Assembly: GCA_020740775.1 (NCBI GenBank)
Contig: JAHEWK010000004.1
Span: forward strand, 3,224,001-3,288,000
Direction: 5' to 3'
DNA length: 64,000 nucleotides
Origin: Ilyonectria destructans
Lineage: Eukaryota; Ascomycota; Sordariomycetes; Hypocreales; Nectriaceae
Shown: one piece after another, positions 45,252-56,283 of the stretch
Layout of the letters: every line of letters begins with the position of its first letter
Numbering within the stretch: the stretch's first letter is position 1
Made by a program: the position numbers and the translations under genes
The notes under the pieces: model-generated
The model's database searches: none
Seen by the model: only the letters and a program-made list of their open reading frames with translations
What the model was told of the DNA's origin: nothing

Positions 45252-46133
45252 TTGCCTTTGGCACAGGTCGTGTTCATGCTGAAGTCCGAGTTTCCTCAAG
45301 TCAGCGATAGTCAGTTTCGCTTGTCTAATTCATGGAAGGAGTGTGGCATATTGCTCCCGCAGGTGGAAGCCGTCGTGAGCAGATGTATTTCGAGCAAACT
45401 GCAGTTGCCGAGCGAGTTTGTCCCCGTACTATGCGCCAGCGGCCGATATCTACTCGAACGTCGCTCTTTCAAGGACGCGGAAACGCTCTTCACTGTCGCG
45501 CAAGAGGTTTGCAAGGCACATGGACTGGCGGAATGGCAGCAAGCTCAGTTCGTAAAACGAAGCCTTGGGGGCATCCTGTTCGAGAGCTCTGCCATTCGCT
45601 GCGACGAGGTTGTCCAAATATTCAAAGACGTGGTCACTCACTATGAGGCTACTCTTAATCCTGACGACCCCGTCCTGGGTACCACTCTTTCTAACCTCGC
45701 TCAAGCCTTGACAGCAAAGGGCGAGTACGAGGAAGTGATAGCGCTGAGCCAAAGAGCAGTATCTATTGTTTCCAAAATTGAGGACGTCTGGTGTCGTCGC
45801 GACAACATGTTTTATATCCACCACAACATAGCCCGAGCGTACGAAATGAAAGGGATGCCTGAAGAAGCTCTGCGGCTGCATTTTTACGAAGGCGACGCGC
45901 AGGGAAACGGTCTGCGCCAGGAACAAAGCGTCTACGGTGCGTGTAATTTCTACGCCATCGGCCACTGCCTACAGCTTCAGAAAGATGACCGTGCCCTGGA
46001 GATGCACTCGAAGGCGCTGAAGTTCAGACAGGACCTTTTCGGAAATCACTACTATATCGCCATTTCGTATCACAAGCTTGGTCAACTATATTTGGCGGAT
46101 GGTCCGTTGAACGAGGCTAGTGAAGTGTTCTGA
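45252..46133 (+). pseudogene. C-terminal relic of an NLR (TPR part), interrupted
   Basis: The frame begins abruptly with a segment typical of the post-NACHT helical region (RLSNSWKECGILLPQVEAVVSR) and continues with tetratricopeptide-like repeats (LFTVAQEVCKAHGL, LSNLAQALTAKGEYEEVIAL, IHHNIARAYEMKGMPEEALR, ISYHKLGQLYLADGPLNEA). The NACHT and effector parts that should precede it are absent: less than 300 bases separate it from hydrolase A. A TGA at 46131-46133 interrupts the frame, after which the same frame continues coherently (EAHEILSNP...) to about 46408. It therefore looks like a 5'-truncated and nonsense-mutated NACHT-TPR gene. An expressed 293-residue TPR fragment cannot be excluded. 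Confidence 0.7.
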
Positions 46134-46640
46134 GAAGCACACGAGATTCTAAGTAATCCAATGGAAAACACCAAGGCGGAGCCGGCGACGACTTTATGGT
46201 ACTGGAATTTGGCAAAGAACCAAATAACACAATATGGGAAAGCTTCGAAATTTAAGAGGAGAGCTATTTGCATCAAAAACAGTCTACTCAACCAGCAAAG
46301 GCCTGTCGATGATGATTTGGCAAACGAAGAATTCGACAACCTTGTCGTATTAAAATCGGTAATGAACCACAAGAGTGAAGAATGGCAGTGTGCCGAAAGA
46401 ATACGCTAACCTAGAAAAGCTTGCACACTAGAAAGAATGCTCTAACTAGAAAAAGCTTGCAAACCAGAACGAATACGCTAGCCAGAAGAAAGCTTGCCAG
46501 ACAGAACGAGCGCGCTAACTAGAAAAGCTTGCACAGGAGAAAGAATGCTCTAACCAGAAAAAGCTTGCAAACTAGGAAACAACGTCCGCAAACGAAAATT
46601 AGCTGGCGAAAAGTCGACTGTCAAGAGTATTTCCGATTCA
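46134..46640 (+). pseudogene. Continuation of NLR relic with stop-riddled repeat tail
   Basis: In the same frame as the TPR relic, coherent coding sequence runs to about 46408. It then enters a 36-bp repeat encoding a 12-residue unit (xERMLxLEKACK) in which stops recur at one fixed position of the unit. Confidence 0.55.
46399..46582 (+). repeat. Minisatellite, about 35-37-bp unit, five copies
   Basis: Five imperfect copies share GCTCTAACTAGAAAAAGCTT-like cores (variants CGCTAACCTAG, CTCTAACTAG, CGCTAGCCAG, CGCTAACTAG and CTCTAACCAG). It sits at the end of the NLR relic and just beyond the 3' end of hydrolase B. Confidence 0.8.
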
Positions 46641-46651
46641 TAGGATATCAG

Positions 46652-48283
46652 TCAATCTTTTTTGAAGATCTGTCCCTGTTCCTCCTCTTCGTCGATCCTC
46701 CAGTAAAGCGCATCGACTGCAGCTTCTTTGGCTTGGGATAGAAACCCAATCCTGTAAAACCAATACGGCTTACAACACTGGCCACGGTTGACGACTTGGT
46801 CAAAGGTCTCATTGAAGACGAAAACGTCCTCGTGGTAATGGCGGAGCGTATATTTCTCGTCTTGTCGGCCTTGCAACAACATGTTTAGCTCTCTTTTGTC
46901 GCCCTGTGTGCAGAGCGTCACGACGATGCAGAATTGATCCGTCTTGTTCCAAAAAGTGCCCGTGTACCGTTCAAGGTTGGTGGGAGGGTCGCTGGGCTTC
47001 TTCTCCATGTCGAGCATTTCCTGCACGCGTTCCATGGCGGAGCGTTGCCTCAAGGCTGCTGCGACGGCCCACTGGTGAAAAGGAGTCCTGATGGTTCCGC
47101 AGAGATATGCCTCGGTCAGTACCTGCGCGGTCCAGTCAGTCGCGTCGCAGTGGCCCAGGGCATTTCCGAGTACAACAATGCCACTATTCAACTCGGGCAT
47201 CAGGTATACCGTAGATGAGCAACCGAAGCTACTGCCGCCGTGGTGAAAGACTAAAGGCGCGTCGCTCGCATCGCCAATGGTTGGATAGGCATCCAGCAAC
47301 CCGGAATTGCCGCTGAGCTGGCTCATTTGGTTGGGCAACTGGGTTCGTGCCCATCCCATACCGTAGGACTGCTCGCGAAGCGACGTGGGGGTCTGAAAAG
47401 CCATGGTTGCTTCGAATATCACCCGGATATCGCCAGAGACCGTGTTGAGGTCTCCAAAGACGGACTTGGGCATGAGATCGATGAAGTTGCGCAGCAAAGC
47501 ACTGTAGAAGGTCATGAGATCGCGTAAACAACTTCGGACACAGCCCGCGGCGAAAGCAACTGTATCACTGGAGATGCTAGGTGGCGGAATCTGGCAGAGC
47601 TGTCGGTCGTGATACGGAACGTAGGCCTGTGCAACATTCTGGTCCGACGCTGGCGGAAGCGTTGTGAATGTGCGCTTCATATCCAACGGCTCGAAGATGC
47701 GCTTCGCAAGAAAGTCGCCGTAACTCATCGACGACACTTGCTCGATGACACATCCCACTATATGGTAGCCGAAATGGTTGTAGATGAACTTCTGGGGAGG
47801 ACGGCTGGGGCTGAGATGGGCAAAGACACCAGTGCCCTGAGTCTTCGCGAGGAGAAGCCGATTGTCGGACCCAAGGAAGAGGGCATCTGACCTGCATAAT
47901 CCTGTGCCGTGGCTCAGCAACTCTCGAATAGTGAATTTGCCATTTTCAGTGTCACGCAATTCGACGAGAAACTTGTCGACACGATCATCCCAGTCAAGCC
48001 TGCCATCGGAAATGAGACAAGCGACGGCCAGGGCAGTGAAACCTGTGGGCATGGGCCCAAGGTTGAAGACGGTGTCGGCGTCTGGGCGTAGCTGCTTCCC
48101 AACATCACGGAGGCCGTAGTAGTTCTCGAGCACTTTGCCGTCCCGGTCGAAGATTCCTATTGCAAGGCCTGGAGTTCCAGACTCGCGACAGACGTGATGA
48201 ATCGTGGACTGAGAGATGCGGAGGACGTCTTGATATGGCCATCCGCAGTTTCGGCGGAGCTTGGCGAGTGGCGTTTCCATCAT
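46652..48283 (-). CDS. Beta-lactamase-like pseudoenzyme B (543 aa)
   Basis: A single exon from ATG 48283 encodes 543 residues with the full-length fold of a class C beta-lactamase-like protein: GTPGLAIGIFDRDGKV, a helix region TALAVACLISDGRLDWDDRV, IRELLSHGTGL, YNHFGYHIVG, FHHGGSSFGCSS and IVVLGNALGHCDATDWTA. The nucleophile motif S-x-x-K is replaced by PMPT (GPMPTGFTA), so both catalytic serine and lysine are missing, and the Y-x-N motif reads YNH. It should be unable to do the usual serine chemistry. The frame is otherwise intact and well preserved, which suggests a selected non-catalytic role, not simple decay. It is flanked by two paralogous hydrolases with intact motifs. Confidence 0.85.
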   Translation of the reverse strand: MMETPLAKLRRNCGWPYQDVLRISQSTIHHVCRESGTPGLAIGIFDRDGKVLENYYGLRDVGKQLRPDADTVFNLGPMPTGFTALAVACLISDGRLDWDDRVDKFLVELRDTENGKFTIRELLSHGTGLCRSDALFLGSDNRLLLAKTQGTGVFAHLSPSRPPQKFIYNHFGYHIVGCVIEQVSSMSYGDFLAKRIFEPLDMKRTFTTLPPASDQNVAQAYVPYHDRQLCQIPPPSISSDTVAFAAGCVRSCLRDLMTFYSALLRNFIDLMPKSVFGDLNTVSGDIRVIFEATMAFQTPTSLREQSYGMGWARTQLPNQMSQLSGNSGLLDAYPTIGDASDAPLVFHHGGSSFGCSSTVYLMPELNSGIVVLGNALGHCDATDWTAQVLTEAYLCGTIRTPFHQWAVAAALRQRSAMERVQEMLDMEKKPSDPPTNLERYTGTFWNKTDQFCIVVTLCTQGDKRELNMLLQGRQDEKYTLRHYHEDVFVFNETFDQVVNRGQCCKPYWFYRIGFLSQAKEAAVDALYWRIDEEEEQGQIFKKD

Positions 48284-48693
48284 GGAGCAGAGAAGTAAGT
48301 TTTCCGCCTTGGTCTTTTGGGTCTTGGTAGTCGATATCAAGATGCCAAGTCAATCAATACTGAGTCGCTTTAGCGTAGACGGTGACAGAAGTTGTGGAGC
48401 AGAGGTTGAAGAGGGGAAGCGGGGAAGGACGAAGTGGTTGATATGAGAGCTTTTGCATATGTTGACATGGAAGTTTATGTAGCTAGCTAAGGGGCGTGAG
48501 AACTTGTGTCCTGATGTGAATCACGTCGGTGATTGCCTTATAAATTTAGGTGTGAATCAGGACGCTGGATAAACTCGGCTGTGACACGCCCATTATCAGA
48601 AGTACAGTGGGGTGAGAAAGGTTCCGTGACTCGGAGAAGAAAAAGACTAATATACACATATTCGCTGCATACAAACAGCAACCAGCAAGTCAA

Positions 48694-50640
48694 CTACTTC
48701 TTGACCTTTGCAAGGGTTTCCCTCCACACCCTTGGCGTGATACCAGTCGCGTTGCCGCCGTCATCCAACTTGAACTCGAAGTCGTCAATGCCAATGTCCC
48801 CGTACTTGACCGCATCAACACCACCCCACGACATGCAAAGATCAGTCCAAGGATCAAGGTTGGCCGATGGAGGCTCGACTGCCCTGTTTTCATACACCCC
48901 CCTGAACCTGATGGTCCCATTGCTCTCAATGCCCGCAGGGTAGAGCCTCAGCCCAGCATATCCCATGTTGAAAACGTCCCTAAACGTCTGCAGCATGTCG
49001 ACGGCACCTCTTGTCCAGTTCTGAACTACCAGACCGCTCAGAGTATCGTCGACTCCGACCACGAGTTTGCCATGGGAGTTCTCGTATTTACCAGCGAATC
49101 TAGCCTTTGCCGTCTCTCGTGAGGCTTCTTCAAGAGCAGGAATCATTGTCTGAGTGATGAGGCTGGGTAGAAGGGATAATAGGTCCGCCCCTGCGATGTC
49201 ACCTGCTAGCGAGATGACGAAACCAAAATCGTGGTCCGGTGAAAGAGCAAACATGGAGCTGTAGGATCCCAACATGCCATTTTTGGTGTAAAGATCAACG
49301 ACACGGGTTTGGTTCGACTTGGGAGAGATGGGAAGTAGCAGACGCCGAATCTCCCATGGCATACCCACGGACGCTTGGAGTTCTGAGGTGTGCGACAGAG
49401 GCTTGAGCCACGCTCGGGTGACGTGATCGGGCAGAATAGTGGAGCGAAGAATGGATTGTGCGATAATTGTGAGATCTGAGGGAGTCGAGAACATGCCGCC
49501 GTAGCTGAACAAAACAGTTAGAAAATCCGGTAGGTAAAATAGAGCCATAGAAAGGTGACACCTACGGACTAGCATCAGCCATTGTGCGATCCCACCACGA
49601 GGTGGTCTTGTTTCCGGGAATCACGGCGTTGCTGTCATCTTCGGGAGCCTCTAGAGTTGTGTGATTGAGCCCAAGAGGACCGAGAAATGCTGAATTGAAT
49701 GACTCTTCAAACGTCTTGTTGGTCATCGCCTCCAGAGCATATGCCAAGATCTGATATGCCATGTTGGAATAGATTGGCGTGTTTGAGGTTGAAGTCACTG
49801 GGAGGGCTATCTTGGAGGTGATGCCCTTGAAAAACTCTAGAATATGGGTAGATTAGTACTGGGCGATAGAGTGGCTTGGATCTGAGATGAGATGGCGTAA
49901 ACGGAGGTCTCATTTAAATTGCTGACCTTTGCGAGTACAAGCTCTTTTGCCAAATGCAGCATCGCATGTAGGAATGTCTTGCTTTCTAAGGGAGGGCAAG
50001 CCGAAGGTTTCGGGACTAAGCCCTAAGTCTTTCAGCTGTACGGAAAAGTCTCCAAATCCAGCTTGAAGAATATTAGCCAAGGTTCCACGAATCAACCATC
50101 TTATGATGTCATACAGTTTCGCCCAATACCGGACATATGACTTGCCAGTTGGCCAATGGTCACTTCATCCCATTGAGTGCCTTGAACAGGATCTCTTCGA
50201 TGCTTGACAACCTTGGCCAGCTCGGGAACCCACTTGGTGAGAGGGTCATTCAACCGTTTGATGCCAACTTCAGCAAGAAAGGTGTAAACAGTGAGGAGCT
50301 TTGAGACACTTCCAATGCGGAATACCGTGTTTTCGTCCAAAGAGCCAGATGTCAAAGAGTTTTTGGTGGATTCCGGAACGTATTTATAGTGGAAGAGTTT
50401 GTCTGTTCCTGAAAAGGCCTGAACGTAGAAGGTCGTATTCGTGCCAGCCTCAACGACTTCATCCATCATGCCAGTCAGCTGAACAACTGCATCTTTGATG
50501 GCCCTAGAGTCGCCGAGGTTCTTGCGAACAGGCGGGAAGACAGGTCCGAGAAGGGGGCATGTTGGAGTGGTTTGACTAAGTGCGCTTCCGGCGAGAGTCA
50601 GCAGCGCCAGCAGGGGACTGGAAACATTGCAGAGTCGCAT
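48694..50640 (-). CDS. Secreted serine beta-lactamase-like hydrolase C (580 aa)
   Basis: Four exons fit in phase: 50640-50115, 50061-49927, 49836-49566 and 49504-48694. The open frame reaches further upstream only through a non-ATG codon. Residues 1-23 are a signal peptide (RLCNVSSPLLALLTLAGSALSQ). Catalytic motifs are complete: SVSK in FRIGSVSKLLTVY, YSN in PIYSNMAYQ and KNG in YTKNGMLGS, equivalent to KTG. Several sequons suggest N-glycosylation. It is an extracellular or vacuolar peptidase/esterase-type member of the family; the substrate is unknown. A TATAAAA on the minus strand (50746-50740) lies about 100 nt upstream. The gene is divergent from a Zn2Cys6 regulator, a layout common for locally regulated genes. 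Confidence 0.88.
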
Positions 50641-51183
50641 ATTGCAACAAGACGAGAGCGGGAGTGAAAGTATTGTAGCAGCTGAGTGTCGGATGAGATA
50701 TTTCAAGTTTGTTCATGTCTGAGGGCGACTACGGTCGCGTTTTATAGACCAGCAAACCGCATGCCATGTCAGACTTGTCGGTGCCTTGTTGAAGTCTTGG
50801 CAGCTGTGGTAACGAATCGGGGGAATCAACGACAGAGAGGCCGTTGTGATTGGTAAGATCGGAAAGCTGCAGTCTAGAAAGGCCGTAAGATTGAAATAGC
50901 GGCGTAAATCTCCTCGTCATCTTACGCCAAGCTCCAAAAGGATTCCACCGATGGATCGCGATGTTGAGGCTTCAACCAAGCTAACCAAGAACTGGGGAGC
51001 CAATCAACTTCAACCAAGACCAAAGACGCCTGATGATTGGCCGGGTCGTACAACAACTGCGCCATAAAGCGGGGGCAAATCTCACCGAAGACTTGGCTCT
51101 TCAGACATATCCTTGTGTCTGCACATCGAAGCGACTTCAGCATCATCTAACTCTGCCAAATTCAGTCACAATAGCTGCCATTC
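50641..51183. promoter_or_regulatory. Divergent promoter between hydrolase C and Zn2Cys6 regulator
   Basis: A shared 543-bp region. It has a minus-strand TATA box at 50740-50746 for hydrolase C and a T/C-rich stretch before the regulator ATG. Several CGG/CCG triplets are present but no clear paired site can be assigned. Confidence 0.45.
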
Positions 51184-52942
51184 ATGGCGGATGGTAAGGC
51201 AGAGCTCAGCGCCAAGCCCGTGGCAGGGCGCAAGAGACGGGCTCACAAGAAGGTCAAGACTGGATGCGCCACCTGCAAGTATGTTCCCTGCGCCGGTCTC
51301 AAGGGAGCCACAGGTCAACCCCTGCTAACTGCTTGAGTCTAGGATTCGAAAAGTGCGATGTGATGAAGAGAAACCTGCCTGCAACCGCTGTGTCTCCACT
51401 GGGCGCAAGTGTGATGGCTACGCGGTACCCTCCGAGCCACCCAAGGGAGTCACGACAAGCTTGCATCTCTACCACCCAGCTGCCGACTCCAAGCTCGTCC
51501 TCCCCGCAAAGAACTTCAACGAGATCCGAAGCTACCAATTCTTCATGGATGTCACGGCTCCTACTATCGCCACCACCTTCGATGCCGACTTCTGGCGGTT
51601 CGAAGTTCCCAGGATATGCCAATCCGACCCGGCTATATGGCACGCCATCGTGAGCTTCGGGTCCATCCATGAGAGTTACGTGACTCCAGGACCTTCGCAA
51701 TACGTCAAAAACTTGTTTGCTATGCAGCAGTTTAGTGCCTCTATTCGATATTTGACTGCTCCGGGCTACACCGATAAATGGAGGGCGCTCGTCATCAGCA
51801 CTATCTTTACATGTGTATGCCATCTCGAGGGACTTCCAGACCAGGCTCGCATGCATCTCCGAGCTGGCCACAAGCTTCTTGAGGAAATCCAGCTCGAAGA
51901 AAGAAGCCGTCACGTCAAGGGACTCGGCCCTCACTTACCAGGCTCGCCATCAAGCATGGCCCCCGTATCGCTGTCTTCAATCAGCTCTATCCTCACCAGT
52001 TTCAAGATTACAGAACAAGCGCTAAGCCGAGGCGGCATCTCGGATCTTCCCACGTTGATATTGCACCACGATGGCTTCACCGCGTGGCGCTTTTACACGG
52101 CACCTTCTAAGTCGCCGTACTTGACAGCAGAGAACCTGACAAGGGCTAATCGTGCTGCTGAGTCGTTGCTGAATGGCCTCTCGTTTTTCATGCAGAAGCA
52201 TGCTGAAGAAATCAAGGACCTCCTCCTCGGCAGAGGTAATGCCAGGTCGTTAGAGTCTATCGCCTCGGAACAAGGGCTAGAGACTAGGTGTTTCAGAGAA
52301 ATCTCAAAGACAATTCGTTCTTTGGAGGCAGAGCGGACGACTGTTGAAGCATGGAACGATGTTACAGAATATCAGTTGAAGAAAGCCCTCCTCACCCTAA
52401 ACCTATACCATGAAACCAACCGTTTCATCATCTTAAAAGATCCAGATGAACCTGACATGGTCAAGAGAATCGCAGCCTTGCCAGCAATTGGTGTGCGAAT
52501 TGTCGACCTTGCGGAGGAAATCCTCGACCTCCAAAAGACTGGGAACGACAGGTCTTTCGTGCCGAGTCCTCCGACCTCCAACCCACTATTTGTTGTTGCG
52601 CACTCGGGGTTTACCCGAGAATCCCGGCGACGTGCAGTGCAACTGCTCAAGCGTCCTCAAATGGTAGGTCTTTGGGATACTCTGTTCTCAGCGAGGCTAG
52701 CGGAGGCTATTATGGAGAGGGAGGAGATCGCGGCGTATCAGGATCAGTTGAGAAAGGTGTCAGAGGGAACACTGACCCCGGAATCAATGGAGATAAGTGG
52801 CGATGGCCCGATGCAGCCGTTGCATCGTATTTTCAGCATGACTGTCTCCTTGACCGGGAGAAGGAGGGCAACCATCTCATTACGGACTTGGCAAGACTGG
52901 ATACAAGGGGAACTCGGGCAGCAGAGCGTCATCAAATGGTAA
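51184..52942 (+). CDS. Zn2Cys6 transcription factor (564 aa)
   Basis: Two exons, 51184-51278 and 51343-52942, join within the zinc cluster (donor GTATGT, acceptor GTCTAG, 64 nt), a common intron position in this family. Cysteines at about 28, 31, 38, 45, 48 and 55 give the pattern C-x2-C-x6-C-x6-C-x2-C-x6-C, preceded by a basic nuclear-localisation-like stretch (GRKRRAHKKVK). The rest matches the fungal 'transcription factor domain' found after zinc clusters (IRSYQFFMDVTAPTIA..., RICQSDPAIWHAIVSFGS, LEGLPDQARMHLRAGHKLL). It is a nuclear DNA-binding regulator. Its head-to-head placement suggests that it may control hydrolase C and perhaps the adjacent hydrolases; this is inference. Confidence 0.92.
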
Positions 52943-53274
52943 TAGTACCATAATAGCGAAGTCACCAGTGTAGTTTATATCTTAGAACGTGCTGGTTGAT
53001 AGACTACGCAAGCTTTATGAATCCAGGAATCGCCTGGAAATGCTAGTTCCTATAGCTAGACTGTAACCTGACGCCGTTGAGGATATAATGCGTAGAAAAG
53101 CCAATCTTCAATATACTATCGTAAGAGAACATCATCTTTTACTAGAGAAGCTATGTGGTATGCGCTATTCAACTAACGACGCAATGTCATAAAGTACCTA
53201 TATGATGAAATACCCATTACTATCCATCGCCGTGGAAAAAGAATTCACATCGTATCACTCCAAGCGTTGAATGT
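52943..53274. other. Intergenic between convergent genes
   Basis: Only 3' flanks of the regulator and the protease. Nothing else is seen. Confidence 0.4.
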
Positions 53275-54257
53275 CTACGACTTTCGTCTATAGCTAAAGA
53301 ATGTCTCAAATAAACGATCCTGTTGACCAGGAGTAAACTGGTTAGTGCTATAGAAAGATTGATCAGCATATGTTTAACCACATATAGGTCCAGGCTCACT
53401 GCACTGCAACTGAGAACGACAGGAGGAAAAGAGACATACCAGTTATCATCCGTGTAGCCCATAAAATTATGAATGGGATCCACGCCTGGGCTATCTGGAC
53501 AGCTATCCGACCCAATGGGACATCCGTAAATCTCGGTTCTCTGCGCAGGCGTGTCGGCGACAAAGTCACCTCTCGCCGAGCAACCCCCAGCAAAAGTGTG
53601 GTTCAGACCAAACCAGTGCCCAGCCTCGTGAACAGCAAGATGGCCCAGGTTCCACTCCTCGAATCCGCCTTGCTCAGCCGTGATTCCCGGCATCGTCATT
53701 GCGCTAAGTTGGCATGAGTCCAAGCCAAAGGTATCGTTGTCTCCTTCCCCGATGGTTGTGGGCCAGTTGCAGTATCCCGTAGCACCTGGTGAATACTTGC
53801 TGAAGAAGTACAGGTTCAAGGCATCGTAGCCGCCCTTGCGTGTGCTTTTAAAGTATTCCTTTTCTTCTTCTTTGTGGTACACCCAACCCTTATCCGTACC
53901 TTCGTAAATGAGGAACGCGTGGCCCGTGAGGTTGTCTACGACGCGCTCGGTCGAGTTCAGCACGAGGTTGACGTTGTGCTTGGCGAAAGACTCGTGCAGG
54001 ACCTTCCACTGTGCGTCGACGATCTTTTCGGTGATGAGATTCTCGTCTTCCTCGGTGCTGGCGATGTGGAAGTTCACATCTACAGTGATGTTGCTGGGAA
54101 GGTCCTGGCGGCGAATAGGCTTATGAAGAGTGGAACGACGGGTTGCGTCTTGTCCGAGACCCTCATCGGAAACGAGACATCCGCGACCTCGGGGTGCTGC
54201 TTGTTTGGCATTGACTCCAGCTCCAGCTAGGGCCAATAAAGCCAGACTGAAGATCAT
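53275..54257 (-). CDS. Secreted M43 (pappalysin-type) metalloprotease (296 aa)
   Basis: Two exons, 54257-53440 and 53347-53275, join in phase (92-nt intron). The terminal exon supplies the conserved end (QFTPGQQDRL). A signal peptide (MIFSLALLALAGAGVNA) precedes a propeptide-like basic stretch, then the catalytic domain with zinc motif HEAGHWFGLNH (H-E-x-x-H-x-x-G-x-x-H), the cysteine-rich loop GGCSARGDFVADTPAQ and Met-turn HNFMGYTDD. It is a secreted zinc endopeptidase like fungal MEP1-type enzymes. Without splicing, the frame would read 18 extra codons into non-conserved sequence, so the intron is well supported. Upstream in-frame methionines are rejected because they displace the signal peptide. 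Confidence 0.92.
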
Positions 54258-54666
54258 GTTGAAAATTGTCCTGTCGCTTATGTGTATGGAATGAAGACAG
54301 TTGAGAATCATGCACAAGAGGAGAGTGCAACCCGTCTTCTAATTGTACTTATCAGTGTCCCCTGTTAGCAATACGAGATCAGTCCGTTCGCTCATTCACC
54401 TTCCTCCTATTGTTAGCGTCGTAGCTATTTTAATCTCGGAATACCACCTTGGCAACTTGGCATCTTGGCCTGAGCTCCACTGCGGGTTTGCGAGCCTATT
54501 TGAAGTGTTGTTTCCGACCCCAGTCACCACCTTCAAACTCTGTTCTCGACTATCCTTTCCCTTTTCCACAAGAAGGAAGCTCAGATACAAGCAGGGATTG
54601 ATGCGGATCCCAAATCTGCCTCCACCGCTACCAACGGTCCTTCGCCGACGGGTATAGCTACTCGAC
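54258..54666. other. Intergenic, protease promoter
   Basis: This lies between two minus-strand genes: the protease promoter and the 3' end of the HET gene. No feature is recognised. Confidence 0.4.
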
Positions 54667-56283
54667 TCAGATCAAAACTACTTTCCGACTCGGCACGTCA
54701 GAAATGAAGATGGCTTCAGAACTATGACCAAGCCGAGACATCTCAGCGGCTACTCCAATCCGTTCATATATTTCGTCCTCGTCTCCTCCCTTGTGCTTTT
54801 GAACGATCAATCCAGCTTGCCAACCCTCCGACTTCGCCGTAGGGGCCACGATTTCCAAGTAGTGGAAGATTCTGTTGTGGGTATTTTCCTCTTTACCACC
54901 TACAGAAATTCCCCAGTCTTCGCCTGAAATTTGAATATCTGGGTAGAATGGTAATGTTCGGCCGCATTGTCCTTCAATGCTCCACTCGGTTCGAAACGGC
55001 GACATTTCATCGTCCACGTTAGCTTGATGAACAATCTTAACTTCAATCATCCGCGTTGTAAGATGAACTTGACCGGCGGATATTGGATGGTAATCCCCAA
55101 TTGTCTTAGTTGTATCGACATGCGTGTAGTCAACATCCTCGAGACCGCTCTCAAAGTAGCTCTCTGTAGAGATTGACAGCGTGCCTGTGTCTCTGGCAAT
55201 CGGCCAATTTATTCCGCAATCAACCGAAACCCACGACCATGACGGCTTCCTATCCTTCTGCGCACAAAGTGTAGTCGACTGGTCGCAGCGCCAGAGGAGG
55301 TCATATGGCAAGGCATCCTTCCAAAGCCCAGATATGTACAAGTCAGCGCAGCTCGATCCACGAAGTAGCTCGGCGACGCCCGTGATAGCGAATGCTCTAT
55401 CGCTTGGCACAGTGAGCGAACGTCGAGAAAAGGTTTTGACGCATTCTCGCCACATGGGCCGGACGCGCTCCTGAGATGGATGGTCAACACTGAGCCAGAA
55501 CGCAGCGTTCATGTTATTCATCGTCCTGCCAGAACCCATGAAATTTGTCATTTTCCCGCATTGGCACGATATAACTCCCTTGCATTCCCACACTAGCTCA
55601 GCGGGAGTAAAGTGGACGATGCGGCGGGCGAGCAGACGTTCTTGGAAACCCCATCCCCGGCATAACAGCGGCAGGTCCTTTTGGATGAATTCTTCCCACT
55701 GCTTACGAGGCATCGTTCTGCATGCCCGCATCACGGAGTGAAACATGTCGTCTGACGGTGATGAGCCGTGTACTCTGGCATGAAGACCTTCTTCAGTACT
55801 TCGCGATGCCATTGCAGCAATGACGAGACTGGCATTGGAGTAAACGGCACCCATCTTTGTGGCCTCGCGTCGCCAGTCTGCATCGTCGTCTTGGACAATA
55901 CACAATGCATCGACCCAGAGATAGCGGAAGCCAAGAGCTTTCACAATGTCAAAGGTCTGTTTGACGGTGAGGGGCAACGCGTTGGTAGGAATGCTCTCCT
56001 CCATCCGAGATAATGTGGCTTTGAGTGTTTTGAGGTTCCCGGTCAATCCCCAGCAGTAGCTCAGAGCTACAAACTCCGGGAGGATGTGCAACGATGCCAC
56101 GCTGACGAGGCGTGCTCTGCCAGATGTAGCATCGATCTCGATGAGTCGACCTGGGAGTGTGTCGGATCGGCGAGTATTGCATCCGGTTGTGTCGTGTTGG
56201 GACGCGCATGTGGCCATCCAAGACTTGATAGCTTTGATTTCGGCCTTCCGCCCACTATTTATGTCGCAAATACGGTTGTCCAT
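54667..56283 (-). CDS. HET-domain protein (538 aa)
   Basis: A single exon from ATG 56283 encodes 538 residues. The HET domain lies about residues 70-230: FVALSYCWGLTGN, LGFRYLWVDALCIVQDDDADW, MGAVYSNASLVIAAMAS and CRGWGFQERLLARRIVHFTPAELVWEC. The C-terminal half contains SWSWVSVD, common in HET proteins, and ends naturally. Function is expected in incompatibility or programmed cell death. It lies about 3.3 kb from the second NLR, with a methyltransferase between, an arrangement of interest because HET and NLR genes act as pairs at some vegetative incompatibility loci. No damage is seen. Confidence 0.9.
   Translation of the reverse strand: MDNRICDINSGRKAEIKAIKSWMATCASQHDTTGCNTRRSDTLPGRLIEIDATSGRARLVSVASLHILPEFVALSYCWGLTGNLKTLKATLSRMEESIPTNALPLTVKQTFDIVKALGFRYLWVDALCIVQDDDADWRREATKMGAVYSNASLVIAAMASRSTEEGLHARVHGSSPSDDMFHSVMRACRTMPRKQWEEFIQKDLPLLCRGWGFQERLLARRIVHFTPAELVWECKGVISCQCGKMTNFMGSGRTMNNMNAAFWLSVDHPSQERVRPMWRECVKTFSRRSLTVPSDRAFAITGVAELLRGSSCADLYISGLWKDALPYDLLWRCDQSTTLCAQKDRKPSWSWVSVDCGINWPIARDTGTLSISTESYFESGLEDVDYTHVDTTKTIGDYHPISAGQVHLTTRMIEVKIVHQANVDDEMSPFRTEWSIEGQCGRTLPFYPDIQISGEDWGISVGGKEENTHNRIFHYLEIVAPTAKSEGWQAGLIVQKHKGGDEDEIYERIGVAAEMSRLGHSSEAIFISDVPSRKVVLI

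Noticed and set aside
53220..53346. Unspliced C-terminal extension of the M43 protease frame
   Set aside because: It replaces the conserved QFTPGQQDR end by unrelated sequence; the spliced model restores it.
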